The notes beneath the pieces were generated by a model, which did no database searches, was not told the origin of the DNA, and saw only the letters and a list, made by a program, of their open reading frames with translations. The position numbers were made by a program, and so were the translations under genes. DNA of 64,000 nucleotides from contig JACCLO010000004.1 of NCBI GenBank assembly GCA_029448655.1, positions 1,426,001-1,490,000 of the forward strand, written 5' to 3'. Source of the DNA: Wolfiporia cocos (Eukaryota; Basidiomycota; Agaricomycetes; Polyporales; Phaeolaceae). Of this stretch, positions 22,801 to 35,251 are shown one piece after another. Position 1 is the first letter of the stretch; each line of letters begins with the position of its first letter.

Positions 22801-24029
22801 ATAACCTGCACGCTCCAGATCTACATATAAACTCAATGCTGCAATAATCTCGTGCAATGCCGCCTTCAGCTCCTCCAACGGCTGCTCCGCAGGATGAAGG
22901 GGAGCGCCGGGCGGTCGGTAAACATTTGCTAGCTCATTCGTCAATCGCGAGATGTGAGTTTCGATAATCTCACGCGACTGGCCGCACTTCTCGCGGAACT
23001 CCTACGGAACAGACCACAAAACAGATCATGGCCGAGCATCAGCATCATGCTTAACATCCCTTGATGTGGCGTACCTGGATCAATTCTCCTCTAAGGTCTC
23101 TGGGTCCATCAGCGTTCACAAGCGCCTCCTGAAGCATATCTGCATGGCCGCGACCCGACGTGCAGAGCAGGGATATGCGCCTGAGGCCCTCCGAACTGTA
23201 TGGCATCGCTACACTAGGGCCGCGATGATGCATGTCGAGGTCGTGTACGATGCGCATAATTTCTGCAAGGATTTGGAATATGTGAAGAACAGCTTTGGTG
23301 GAGACTCACCTCTGTATCTTTCAAGACTTCCAAGGCCACCACAAGCGTCACTACGAGCAACCAAGATAGACTCACACTGCTTCCACAGTTGGCGCGGCCG
23401 GTTTGTGGTGTGTGGGAAGGCGATATGCCACTGCGATACACGGTAAATAGTGCGCTCAAAGGGCACTGCCATCACCGCAGTCATTCATGATTCAACTGAT
23501 TGCAGGTACACAGATACGTGCGCAGCAGACACCTCAGCTAGCCGTAGGAAGGTCTGAAAGGCATGCGGGATACTCTCAAGCAATGGCGTATCCCCATCAA
23601 CCACTGCCAGTTGGAGATGGTCGATAGACGCACATGACGGCGGACTACAACAACGCACGAACCGATGACACGAACTCGAAGCTCGCGATCATTATGTGTG
23701 ACCAGGCTGTCTGTGTGGTCTGTCAGGCGGTGCTCATCAGGACTTCGGCGCGATTGCGACCGAGGGCGTGAGTCTGAGACATGATTCGAGCTGTCGCCGG
23801 TGACTCCACGAGTGTTGGACATCGTCTCCTCAGCACTCGTAGCGGTGGGGCGATACTGCGGTCCCGGTGCACGTCGTGCAATGCCGAACAGAGTGCTATA
23901 CATCCTAACCTGTTCAGCAGACAGCTTCCACCGACGCGGGCGCAGATTGCCACTGCTGTCGTAACCAGCATCAGAGATCAGAAGAAAGCTGCAAGAATCT
24001 GACAGCAAGGCGGGATATGTCGTATTCAT
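19827..24029 (-). CDS. Composite endocytic adaptor: three GAT-like domains + three EH domains + PPxY
   Basis: The predicted protein of over 1,000 residues fuses ubiquitin-sorting GAT modules to EPS15-type EH modules. ATG at 24029 opens a Ser/Arg-rich N-terminus; the exons between about 23.65 and 23.3 kb are uncertain. Three GAT-like units follow: [20 protein letters not shown] (about 23160), [17 protein letters not shown] (about 22570) and [20 protein letters not shown] (about 22170). Each ends in a Gln, then a phase-0 intron, then Glu-Phe...Cys...SQ and an 'LLxxLxxANxxLxxALxxYDDL' helix. The last unit splices through a 36-37-nt exon ([12 protein letters not shown]) into [10 protein letters not shown] and EH domain 1 ([17 protein letters not shown] to [13 protein letters not shown], 21570-21190). 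A degenerate EH 2 (about 21020-20740) and an intact EH 3 ([19 protein letters not shown] to [15 protein letters not shown]) come next. The protein ends [16 protein letters not shown] domains bind ubiquitin and clathrin adaptors, EH domains bind NPF peptides, and PPxY recruits Rsp5-type ligases, so a ubiquitin-linked endocytic role is inferred. Confidence 0.8.
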
Positions 24030-24370
24030 AGCATCTCTCTCGCGTCCCCACCTACAAGATAGCTGTACTCTATGAGTCGACGAGAGGTAGCAATGCCGGC
24101 GTGTGACGACATGTAACACGTCTCTATCCTGTCAATAGAGCAATCTGTAGTACCGATAAGGGTGGACACTTATCTGTGACATACCCTATCATAAGCTGAT
24201 TGTCAGCGTAGCAATGCGTGACACGTCACGATTATCGCAAGAGTAAGTTAATAGGAAGCTTGCTTTTCGTGCTGACCATCATCTTCTCCTCTGCTCACTA
24301 CTTCAATCTAACGAGTGCTTTTCACGATAGTTTCTGTATCATCAGCCGACAGCCTCCAGCACCGGACATC
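24030..24370. other. Divergent promoter region (GAT-EH gene / PIN4-like gene)
   Basis: This 341-nt spacer lies between two divergent start codons. It contains a CT-rich stretch near 24280-24300, just upstream of the PIN4-like ATG, as is common in fungal promoters. No ORF of note is seen. Confidence 0.4.
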
Positions 24371-26129
24371 ATGACCAGCTCGTCTTCCACCCCGGATATT
24401 TCCGCCCTGTCGCTCACTTCCCAGCCATCTCAGCAACGTCTTCATGATACTTACGAATACGAAGGCGGCGGCAATGGTAAAAGCCCATACCACTATTCTA
24501 CTTCCCCTGCTATCCCAGCGCAATCTCAATACAATCCACTCGGTATGGGCCAATCGCCGCTCAAGAACAGGCCCGTGCTGCGCGGCGGCCTACCTTCTGT
24601 GCGCATATTTCACCTGATCGTCACGAACGCGATCGTTGACCGGCCAGCAGCAATGGCTCGATAATAGCATGGCTGATAACCGCTCTCTTTCCCCGCACAA
24701 TAATTCCGACCTGTCCTCATCCGGAGGATCCCCACCCCCCGCGGGCAGCATCGTCCCTCCGGTGACTCCGGGCACACCCAACCCAGGTGCGGACGATGAG
24801 ATCATACCCACCGCCATTGTCATTAAGAACATACCATTCAACGTAAAACGCGAGACACTGCTCGATATCATTGTACGTCGCGCTTCCGTGGCATCTGTTC
24901 GCGCGCCATCTCATCCCGTGATCAAAAGGCATCGCTGTCCATCCCGACTCCGTACGCGTTCAACTACCACCTTGACCAGTCCGGCCAGTTCCGCGGCCTC
25001 GCGTTTGCCAACTTCCGCCAGGCTGTAGACGCTGATGCCGTAGTCGCGGCCCTCAACGGCTTCGACGTGCAGGGTCGCAAGCTCCGCGTCGAGTACAAGA
25101 AGGTTCTCCAGGCCGGTGAGAAAGAGCGGATCGAGCGGGAGAAGGCGATCCGCCGCATGAAGTCCATGCAACTGGAGAAGGAGAGGGAGCAGCAGCAAGC
25201 AGTCCTCGTCCAGCAGCAAGTCCAGACCCCCTACGAGGACTATGGCTCTCTGGTGGCATCGCCGTTCTCACCACAGCGTTCCTTCTCTGCATCGAGCGTC
25301 TATCAGAATCAGCAGCCGTTTAGTCCTTCGCAATTGTCTTCGCTGCCGACGCCACAGTCCTTCAATGTTGGCACGCCGTCCCTGCAAGCTCCCGTGACGC
25401 CGAGCGGCCTCAAGTCACCCACGACTGAACTCGATCTCAATGATCCATCAACCCTGGAAATCTATTCGCGCATTCTTCTCTTCAAAGACGATCACATGCG
25501 GGACGAGCTGGCCTTCTCGAGGACACTGACCCCGAAGCAGAGGCGTGTTGTACACCTCGTGGCGCAGAAGCTCGGTGTATACCACTACTCCCTCGGCGAG
25601 GGCGAGGAGCGGTATGCTGTCGTGACGCGCTTTGACCCCAATGCGGTACGTGTCACCGTATCATGCCGTAAGGTTTTTGTGCTGATTTGAAACACAGCAA
25701 CAGAGCGCTGGCCCGCGGCACACTCTCACACGCGCACCCTCCGCTTACCTGTCCCCGACCTCTCCGCAGGCCCCGAGCTCGCTGCGCGTGAAGAAGTCCA
25801 TGCCGGACATGAAATCTCTGCAAGCGTCCGCGCCCCGCCTCACCTCACGCGCGTCGAACGGCAACATTCGCGAGGGGTATGCGACGATCGCGTCCCCTTC
25901 GCGACGGTCTCCTGGTCCCTTCGCGGCACTCTTTGGCAACGGTGGCGCGTTCGGCCCAAACGGTATCCCTCCCGTGCCCAGCCTCCCATCTGCGCTGGAG
26001 AGCCCCGGTGGTGTGGTGCGCCAGCCTCGCGGACCCGGGACAGGCGGGTTCGAGTCCAGGAGGGAGAGACGCGAGAGCCAAACAGGGAGGGGCTTCGAGG
26101 CGCGCTCCCACGAGCCGTTGGAAATCTGA
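24371..26129 (+). CDS. RRM + R3H RNA-binding protein, PIN4/Cip1-Cip2 type
   Basis: This is an RNA-binding protein related to budding-yeast Pin4/Mdt1 and fission-yeast Cip1/Cip2, involved in stress and cell-cycle mRNA control. The N-terminus MTSSSSTPDISALSLTSQ is Ser-rich; a more upstream in-frame ATG at 24218 is not favoured. An intron at about 24591-24654 leads to an acidic/Pro-rich linker. The RRM begins PTAIVIKNIPFNVKRETLLD, is split by an intron (about 24870-24930), and continues SGQFRGLAFANFRQAVDADA and LNGFDVQGRKLRVEYKK. A charged helix (EKERIEREKAIRRMKSMQLE) and a Gln-rich linker follow. The R3H domain is at about 25440-25640 (LLFKDDHMRDELAFSRTLTP, VVHLVAQKLGVYHYS). The C-terminal tail is disordered and Ser/Pro/Gly-rich, ending at 26129. 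Confidence 0.88.
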
Positions 26130-26635
26130 GATGTGCAATATATTCACAAGCATTCAGGATCGAGGCCGCGCAGGATGGACTGTGATTTCTTCACTCGATT
26201 GGTACTTGCGACACACGCGACACTCGTTCCCGGCTTTTTGATCCACACTGCGTTCACATCTCCTCCACAGACAAATAATCACCAGTTTCCTTGCAGTATT
26301 CCTCTTCTAATCGAGCTAGGCCTTTCTGTGCAGCGCACCGAGTTGTCATTGCCCGCTGGGCTGTATCGCCTTGCGTTTGTTCCGCCTCCCCACTAATGGT
26401 TCAGATCATTGCTCATGCATGATGCTTGCGTACTCAAGTCGCGAATTTGCATTACAATACCTTTGGTTGTATGAAGATCACAGAATTAGAGTAAAGCAAA
26501 AAGCCTATGTATTTAACGGACGGTGCAGGACGGATTCATATCTGAGCGTGACGGGATCACGGGACATGCGTTTTCCGCGACGCGCTCGGCGCGTCTTGTC
26601 TTGCCACACTCCGCAACTCCTACCCCGGGCAAGAG
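26130..26635. other. Intergenic region between PIN4-like gene and NUC1
   Basis: This 506-nt spacer between two genes on the same strand should contain the 3' UTR of the first and the promoter of the second. No supported coding sequence is seen. Confidence 0.4.
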
Positions 26636-28068
26636 ATGCCAGGCGCGAGCATCGTCCACGCCGCATTCTTTGCCGTCGGCGCACTCGTCGGCGGCGGCGT
26701 TGCAACCGCAGTAAGCGCATCTAGACGACAGGGCTCGCCTATGCCCGCGCAGCCGCAGCAACCCGTGCTGGACGTGAAACAGGGAGGAATAACCCAAATC
26801 CAGGGCAGCAGTGCCGTGTCTATACAGTCGCCCGTGCTGAAGTACGGCAACCCCGGTGAGTGCATCCGTCTATCCGAGTGGAGGTCAGGTTTGCTTACTC
26901 GCACACCCTCCAGGGCCGGTGTCCGACCAGCTTGTGCGATTGGCGTATGTCGCTGGGTATGACCGCCGTCTCCGCCACCCGGCGTGGGTATGTTATTCCT
27001 CATGTTTGATCTGTGAGGCCAGATCTTGACCATGCAATGACATAGACAGCCGAACACTTGACCCTCGCTTCTCTTGGCAAGTCGCCGCTGGAGCCACCGA
27101 AGAGCGGGACGGGCGATCGACAAAATTCCACGTTCTCTGAGGATCAGTCAATCCCTGAGCTATTCCGCGCGAAGCTGCAGGATTACTTCAGAAGTGGATA
27201 TGACCGTGGGCATATGTGAGTGGACAAGCTATGCATACATGCTGCATAATATCATTGCTGGTCATCAGCTGAAGAGTACAACGGGTAGGGTCCCAGCAGC
27301 GGATGCAAAGATGTCTCAGGTGAGTCTCTGCCACTATTCATGAACTTGCGCCAATGAAGTCAAACAATCTAGGCAGCGATGGACGAGACCTTCCTCCTGA
27401 CCAACATTGCGCCCCAAGTCGGAGTGGGCTTTAACAGGCATTGTATGCCGATTTCCTAACATATTGCGCCGTACTATAGTTGACCCTGTTCTCAGATTGG
27501 GCTTACCTTGAGGATTGGTGCCGCCGTCTGACATCGACCTTCTCCGACGTCTACGTCTTCACAATCCCCCTCTACCTGCCGAAGCTCGATCCAGACGGAA
27601 AGTGGCGTGTGGTCAGTCTACGAAATGCGGCTACATCGCTCTGACACTTAACACTGGAACCGGGGCAGACTCATGAAATGATCGGCTCGCCACCCAACGT
27701 CGCCGTTCCGACACATTTTGCGAAGGTCGTGTTGACGTCGAAGCCATCCTCGCCATTAACGCCTCATATCCCGGAGATTTCGACCGGCGCCTTCGTCCTT
27801 CCCAATGCATCCATCTCAGACGAAGCGAAACTTGAGAGCTTTGTCGTGCCCAGTACGTCCTACTGAAGCAGCTATGCGCAATGATTTGACATATCTGTGC
27901 GCAGTCGAAGCCGTCGAGCGTGCTGCGGGACTTACCCTGTTCTCAGACGCGATCAAGCAGAGCTCAAAACACATATGCAAGACGACAAAGTGTGAAGTCA
28001 TCGTGCGGCGGTTTGACGATGCACAAAAGCGGCCGGAGATGCGGAGGGCGATTTCTGCGCCTCGGTAG
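26636..28068 (+). CDS. NUC1: Mitochondrial DNA/RNA non-specific endonuclease (endonuclease G, NUC1)
   Basis: NUC1/EndoG is a mitochondrial nuclease of the beta-beta-alpha-metal family, acting in mtDNA metabolism and cell death. The protein of about 330 residues starts MPGASIVHAAFFAVGALVGG, a targeting and membrane-anchor segment. It continues with LKYGNP, GPVSDQLVRLAYVAGYDRRL and the catalytic motif DRGHM at about 27202-27216, whose Met codon is split by an intron. VPAADAKMSQ and the metal-binding segment TNIAPQVGVGFNRH follow, then YWAYLEDWCRRL and SDVYVFTIPLYLP. The last exon ends near DDAQKRPEMRRAISAPR at 28068. All family landmarks are present, and introns are about 50-70 nt. It converges on mL46, with 119 nt between the stops. 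Confidence 0.92.
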
Positions 28069-28187
28069 CACACCATCGTTCTCCGGAACTTATGCTCTGT
28101 ATACGTTCTGAGCTTTCTTGCTTGCTTCCTCCTTGACTCAGCGAGGGAGAGATGACCCAGCCACCATGCCCGTATATTGAAAGGAGG

Positions 28188-29258
28188 TCAAAAGTCTGAC
28201 AGCATATCCCGGACACCAAACCAGTACTCCTGGTCCACCCGAGGTTCAATCTCCTCTTTTGTGAGCCAGGCAAAGTCGAGAACGGTATTGCCGTCTGGTT
28301 TTACCTGTCCGGCGAGAATGTGCGCCTTGTAAAAGAACACGTAGGTCTTAGACATATTATAGTTAGTAGTGCCGCATGCAGGTCATCAAATCAGCATGAG
28401 CAACTTACCGAGGTGAGGTGCTGAGGTTGGTATAAGCCTATTGGATTTCGGCTCACGACCCAAGTATCCATCGAAGAACCGCATTCTGTGTACAGATCTC
28501 TCTCCGCAGCCTTACGCACAGATGAGAATGGTCTTCTTTCGATTTGAAGAGGCTTCATACCTCGTGCAAAAGCTCTCCATCCTTCAGGCCTCCTTGCGGG
28601 AAGCTCCATACATTCTTGCCTGTATGATCCTTCCTATGTAGAAGCAGGTAGAGGTTGCGTTCCCCTTGCCGGTCCAGACTTCGCACATCGTTCTTAATAT
28701 CCGCCTCATGGATCCTGGGCAGGGGTTCCTCCCCCTTGGATTCAGCGCTGGTGACAACCTCTTCGGTCGTGCTCGGAGCAGTCGCGGCGGCAGAGTCCCC
28801 GTTCAGCTCCTTGCCCTTGCCCACGCCAGGCCCGCCGAACGCAAGCTGCTCGCGCTCCCTCTCCTCCTCGGCAAACTTGCCCTCGAGGATCGAGCCCTGC
28901 TTGAAGTAAAAGTCTTCCGGGAATGGGTTGAACAGCGCGCGCTGTATCCGTGCTTGGTACGCGTAGTATGTGCGCTCGAAATTCGTGGGCGTGCGCGTCA
29001 GGATGGGGGAGCGGTTGAGGATGACGGCGGCATTGATCGTGGAATTTGAGGGCGGGGTGCTGCCGTGGTCAGCATTTTGGGTGACTCGGGAAGTGGACGA
29101 GGAAGAGGGGTCCGGTGTCTCCGTGACTGTCGCTAGTCCGCGAGCACGAAGCTGCAGACATGTCGCTGCAGACGGTGTTAGCAAGTCTTTACGAGCGCAC
29201 GGACACAATTACCTCTTGCATGCCTTGTGCACGACGAGAGAGCACTCCGCGACCACAT
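28188..29258 (-). CDS. MRPL46: Mitochondrial large ribosomal subunit protein mL46 (Nudix-like)
   Basis: mL46 (yeast MRPL17) is a structural protein of the mitochondrial large ribosomal subunit with a Nudix-like fold. The proposed start at 29258 gives the presequence MWSRSALSSCTRHARA, split by an intron, and then TCLQLRARGLATV. It continues with AAVILNRSPILTRTPTNFER, YYAYQARIQRALFNPFPEDF, RIHEADIKNDVRSLDRQGER and NLYLLLHRKDHTGKNVWSFP. The next exon has AAERDLYTECGSSMDTWVVS, and the last has FAWLTKEEIEPRVDQEYWFG and stops at 28188. The GG of the Nudix box region (PQGGLKDGE) is recognisable, but the catalytic Nudix glutamates are not conserved, as usual for this ribosomal protein. The start is divergent from V-ATPase subunit H, with 149 nt between. 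Confidence 0.88.
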
Positions 29259-29407
29259 TCCAGCCGAGCTGCAGGTCGTTCGCCCGCTTGTGCCGCCACA
29301 ATCAAAAAGTAGTCCGCTATACCACGTGCCTGCATCCTAGCCTATGTCACTCCGGGCGCCTCGCTGATCCCTGCGCCATCTCCGCCAACTCGTCGACCGC
29401 GACCACG

Positions 29408-31304
29408 ATGTCTATACCCCTTCTCTCGAACACATACCTTGATGAATACTCTGCCAAGATACGCTCGAAGACAGTTCCCTGGGAGGTATTACACAATCTC
29501 ATGGGGAACGCGGGTTCATGCTTATGTTCGCCGGCGCGCAGGGCTATTCGCGCGCAGGTCTAATCACATCGGAGGAGCTCGCGCTCATCAAGAGGGTCGA
29601 TCGGCAACCGAAAGCAAAGGTTGAATCTGTACTGCTGTCCGAGGCTTCCAACTACGCGCTTCTGTACCTCCGCCTCCTCAAGAACCTTCAGAGAGTGGAC
29701 ACTCAGCAATGTATATTAGTCTATATCACAGATGCTATTGCAGGTGTGGTTTACATTTGTGTATGCGGTGTAATAAACAGCTGAATGCCGAAGATCATGA
29801 GGAGCGTATACCACTGTTCATGCGAACTACAGAGACCGACCCTGAACTGCCTTACGGGGCCCTATCAAGGTGAGACACAGGAGCATGTTCACCGACGTTG
29901 CTCCGTGACGTACGCAATCGCAGACTGCTGGAATCGCAGGACGAGTTCGTTCAGCTGAAGGCGACCCAGATATTAGCCATCCTCTTGAGGTGCGTTCGAC
30001 CCGCGACCGCTGATTAAATATTCATGCCCTTGCGTGCAGTGTGGAGCCATCTCCTTTACTACCCCAGCAAATTGGACCATTTCTCAGCTCGCTTGCCACA
30101 TTAATTGCTAGCTCTTCTCCGCATAGGCAAGACGCAGCAGTACAATGTCTGGAGGTAGTACTGCCACGGCAGGAGTGCCGCAAATCTGTTTGGGCCAACC
30201 ACTCTATAATAGCTGGGTACGTACATCTTACCAATCCGCTCATTAAGGTATGAGGATACGGTTAAATCACTGGCTGACGCTATTGTTTCCGTGCCCTATA
30301 GTCTGGTTGACATTCTGAAACACAAACCGAGCCCACAGATGAGCTATCAGGTCGGCTTTTGCATCTGGCTGCTTACATTCGAGCAGGATGTCGCGGAGCA
30401 GATTAACGAGTCTGTGTCACCCGATCTCGTAAACCCTAACCCTATGCTGAGCCAGGACCACAGGACCTTCGACATTATTCCGATCCTCACAAGCGTTGCG
30501 CAGAATGCTGCAAAGGAGAAGGTGATCCGGGTCACTGTTGCCACCTTCCGTGTTAGTATCCGCTATGTGATATTATGACTCTGTCCCATCTCTAACCTGA
30601 TCGTCTTGACAGAATCTGGTGACGAAGGCACCCTCAGCCAACTTACCGGCAATGCTCGTCGCGCAACTGCTGCCGTTCGCGAAGAACTTATGTGCGCGCA
30701 AGTGGACCGACGAGGATATCGTTGAGGATGTGCAGTTCCTCCGTGACGAATTGAACGCGAGATTTGAGAGCCTAACGTGAGTGGCGTGCTGCCTTGGTTT
30801 CTCAGAAATATTGCTAATGCCACCATAGTACGTACGACGAGTACAGCTCAGAACTTATCTCGGGTCATCTTTCTTGGACACCGGTGCATGAATCGGATCT
30901 CTTCTGGAAGGAGAACGTGACGAAGCTCAACGACAGGGATTCTGCGCAACTCAAGTCAGCAAAACCCTCACACATATACCGTAACAACTGCTCACCCTTT
31001 ATAACTGTTTCTCTCTAGGATTCTGATCAAACTGCTGAACGAGTCGTCCGACCCCATCGTCCTCGCCGTCGCAGCACACGACGTCGGCCAGTATGTCAAG
31101 TACCACGAACGCGGGAAAAAGTAATCACCCGCGTACATCATATAACTGTTTCCTCTTTGCTGAATCCGATGTTGCAGGGCGATTACCGACCTGGGCGGGA
31201 AGGTGCGCTTGATGGAGCTCATGGCGCACGAGAACCCGGACGTTCGGTACCAGTCACTTATCTCCGTACAAAGACTGGTCAGCCACCCTTGGGCCACTGT
31301 TTAG
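29408..31304 (+). CDS. VMA13: V-type proton ATPase subunit H
   Basis: Subunit H couples the V1 and V0 sectors of the vacuolar proton pump and silences free V1. The start [20 protein letters not shown] is at 29408. HEAT/ARM-like repeats follow over many short exons: [86 protein letters not shown] and [20 protein letters not shown]. The C-terminal domain has [33 protein letters not shown] and [19 protein letters not shown], and ends [16 protein letters not shown] with TAG at 31302-31304. About ten introns are present. The order matches yeast Vma13 and nothing is missing. Confidence 0.92.
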
Positions 31305-32388
31305 GAGCCTTCGCTGGACATGGATGAGACAATCATGTACTTTAGTGGGTAGAACGATCAAGGACTTTGTCATTTCGAGATCTGCTATATTGACAGTTCT
31401 CCCAAGTATTGGAGTTATGGCAATACCAGTGGGTTGTCAAGTTGGCAATTCGGACGGGCCAATGACCGCCGAAGTTCATCCAGATGTTCATGCTGTTGCG
31501 AGTGAATTGCTACATATCATCACTGAGCAGGAGAATAGATCCAAGCACGCCTCACAAACAAACTGACAGTGGTGAGTATACGAGATACCTGCAATGCACA
31601 TTAGTAGGTGAACCCATTACACCACGCTCAAATGCGATGAAGACCAGACTGCGCACTGTACTTTATGTTTCTCCTTGCTGTAGGAATTACCTCCAGCACC
31701 TTGGACGCAATTAAAGCAACCACACACCTGGCGGCAGTTATCGACACTGGCCCGCTGATATTAACGAGGCCATTTATAATCTTGTTGTGTGACCAACAGG
31801 CAATTCACTTGCGCTGAGCAATATATCTTCTTCATCAAAAGAGTATGCGAAATAGATACCGCAGTAGTGCCATCGCTGCCACGCTGCTCAACTATGCTTC
31901 GAGGAGCAACAGCTGGGTCTGCATCTCGCCTCTGTCTCTTCTTCCCGGCTTTCTCCTCAGTCTCTGATGTCGTCTCCAACGAATATAGCGTCTCGTTCCA
32001 CGGATCATTCGTCGGTAGTCGGTATTTGCTTTATGTAATCAGACTTCTCCCAGATGGCTAGATCTTTGATCAAAACCGCATTCCGCACTTATACGGGACC
32101 AATCGCCATCGCTTGCTGCTGTTCCAAATGGCCGGAAAATAGTTGTGTACGCCCGTTATGCACGGCAACGTGTACGATCCAGCATGCTTAGAGTACCACA
32201 TTACGTAAATTGGTATTTTCGAGACAATGTGTTGAGCGTGTGCCTCTAAGCGTGATTGTTCGGTCTGGTCATTTCCACTAGCTTTTAATTCGGTGTCCTG
32301 CTCTATCCTGACGGCTTGTGCGTGTGTCGACAGCGAGCATCGCAAGTAGTGAGGACGCGAAGAGGTTGTTTGTACCAAACAGGCTAGG
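31305..32388. other. Intergenic region between V-ATPase H and striatin genes
   Basis: About 1.1 kb without a recognisable gene. Short ORFs on both strands (31324-31566, 31761-31979, 32070-32498) show no family features or consistent splice signals. The right part should hold the striatin promoter and leader. Confidence 0.35.
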
Positions 32389-35251
32389 ATGATCAACGCA
32401 AACTCGCGACCCTTGCACCCACCACAACAACCACAACATCCCCCCTCGACCATCCAGATCCCTATGTTAAGCTCTCTGGGTCCGCCTCCGAACAGCAAAC
32501 CGCTACAGAATCAGCCGCAGCAGCAACCGCAACCCCCGCAACAGCAGCAAGGGCCACAGCAGTCCGAAATCCCTCCACCCCCGCAGAGCGGCCAGGACTT
32601 TACTCTCTCAAACGTCCTACATTTCTTGCAGACGGAATGGCGGAGATACGAGCGCGACCGCAATGAGTGGGAGATCGAGCGTGCGGAGATGCGGGTGCGT
32701 CGTAACGTCGCGTTCACATATGCGCGTGGAATTCAGTACGCGAACGCCAGGCTCGGATAGCCCTCCTCGAGGGAGAGCGGCGGTCGTTCGACAATGTGAA
32801 ACTCGATCTCATGCGCCGCATCAAAATGCTCGAGTATGCCCTCCGAGTAGAACGGTGCGTCTGCTATCGCAGGCTCATACTTTCTACACGTCGCCTGACG
32901 TGTCGTCCGCCAGGTCGAAACAACTTGCGCAGCCTGCGTCCGCCCTGCCTTCGAAACTCGCATCCTTGCAGTCGCAGGCGGGTCAGAAGGACGATGCGTA
33001 TAGTCACAAAGAGGGGAGCAGTGGCAGCTCGCCTCGAAGTGAAGGTGCGTATCTGAGTTGACGAGAGGTACATGTGCGTCATATATCTGCGTTCAGACTC
33101 TCCTTTGCCTCCCGACCGTGTGCCTACGGGCTCGGTCAATGGCGCACCGATGGGCCAACCTCCTAGCAGAACGCAGACATGGGTTGCCAGCGGCACATGG
33201 TCCGCGCCCAATGGAAACGCGATGGGCACGATGGCGAAACCCCCGCCGGGACGTGATCCGAAGAGCAGGGCACGGAGTAGAGATTATCTCAAGCAGTGCG
33301 TAGCACCTTCCTTCTTCCTGGTGAATGTGATTGACTTGTTCGCAGGTGTTTGCAGGAAATCTCGTACCTCACCTCTCCGCAGGCAATCAACCCGCTCCCA
33401 AACCGTCCTCTACTCAACAACACAACGTTGCCACTACAGCTGCCGAATGTCCCGTTCGACCAGATGCCGTACAACGGCCGCCCGCGCAAGCTCATGCCTG
33501 AGGTCGGCAAGGACTTCTCACTCATGAATGGCGTCGGGATTGTAAACGGGTCGACATGCGCTCCCGCTGGTCCACAGAGCAACCCTCTAGACCGGAGCGG
33601 TTTCGCAGGTTCGAGTCTGTCACAACCACAGCCACAACCTGCTGCCACTGCTGCCAATCAGCAATCACAGGCTGGACAGCAGCCAATGCTCTCCCAACCT
33701 GCAGAGCCCAAGGACAAAGAAGGTGAAAGCGAGCAGCCTCTGGGAACTGCGATTTTCCGGCCTGGCGATGATTGGAGAGAAAAGCTGCGGTTATCGCACG
33801 AGTCCGCCGAGCAGGCAAGACTTGAGCAATCTGGTGCAGGGACAATCTCTCTGAGCGGTGCGGCGTCATGGGAGCGACGGACGCGGGATGAGGAGGATGA
33901 TAGTAAAGAAGAGGACACAGAGATGGAAGATGAGGAATCTAGCGTGATAGGTGAGGGCGAAGGAACGAAAGTCTGGAAGGCAAAACGAACCCTTCGGAAG
34001 TCAGTCGATTAGTCGGTTCTGGAAGAACGACGGACCATATGCTGACATTTTCTATAGTCATCTCGACGCTGTACGTGCACTCGCCTTCCACCCGACGGAG
34101 CTCTGCCTGGCAACTGGCGGCGACGATAATACCGTGAAGATCTGGCGCGTGGACGTAGCAGGCCTCGCCTCATCCGCGTGCGTATGATTTCAGGCAATGC
34201 CCTTCCATTGCAAGATTCGGTGTTGATGGAATGAACGTCGTATAGCTCCCGCCCCACAACGGAAGTTGAGCCGCAGCTGACGCTTCGCGGACATTCCGCC
34301 GCCGTCACGCGGCTCGTACATGCGCCCTCAAAACAGCTGCTCTTCTCTGCCTCACTGGACTCGTCCATCCGAATATGGGCGCTGCCCCCGTCGTCGCATA
34401 CGACGTATGCGCCGTACGACGCAACGCGCGCGCGGGGGGAGCTTGTTGGGCACACCGACGCCGTGTGGGACCTTGCGTTGGTCCGCGACGAAAGCACGCT
34501 GATCAGCTGCGGCGCGGAAGGTGCGGTCAAGGTGTGGGACGTCAGCGGGCCCTCCGGAGGAGGCTCGCTGAAGTTGACGTGGTCGTACGACGGCTTGGAG
34601 CCCCAAGGAGAAACCCTGAACGAGGGTGACGCACCAGGAGCGACAGCAGTGGAAGCAATCAAAACGGATCTCAAGAAGGTCGCGGTAGCTTACCAGAACG
34701 CGGTGATCAAGATCTTCGATATTGAGTCTGGAAAGGAATTGGCGAAAATGCAGAGTGAACCTCTCGAGGGTATGTTGATTGAGATCGATAGTGAATGCAC
34801 GCAACTGATGTGCATGTCTTACAGAGGGTGCCGCGTCGTCACAGGCTAACAGTATCGCCTCACATCCAACAATGCCTCTGCTGGTCACCGCGCACGAGGA
34901 CAAACACATACGCATTTTCGACGTTTTGACAGGTAGCGTGACATTATAACAGTGTGGGTGGAGATTCATGACCGATCGCCCGCAGGTCATTGTACACATT
35001 CCATGTTAGCGCACCTGGACAGCGTGACGTCGCTTTCATTTGACGCAGCAGGGTTCGCGCTAGTATCAGGGAGCCACGACTGTTCCATCCGGTTCTGGGA
35101 CATCCTTGACACGCGCGCGTGCGTCCAAGAGATCACTAGCCACCGCGAAAAGGCGCGCGAGGGCGTTCTCGACGTCGAGTTCCACCCGACATTGCCAATC
35201 ATGGCCAGTGCAGGCGCAGATGGTGTTGTCAAACTGTACGCTTCGTCGTAA
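32389..35251 (+). CDS. Striatin (STRIPAK scaffold, WD40 protein)
   Basis: Striatin is the regulatory B''' subunit of PP2A and scaffold of the STRIPAK complex (Neurospora HAM-3, Sordaria PRO11), which controls hyphal fusion and fruiting. The N-terminus is rich in Pro and Gln (ATG 32389; an internal ATG at 32464 is an alternative). The conserved caveolin-binding/coiled-coil segment is [20 protein letters not shown] to [10 protein letters not shown], split by an intron after AEMR. A linker contains [20 protein letters not shown]. An acidic patch ([16 protein letters not shown]) precedes the WD40 repeats from about 34050, including [84 protein letters not shown] and [12 protein letters not shown] at the stop (35251). 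Family architecture is complete. Confidence 0.93.
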
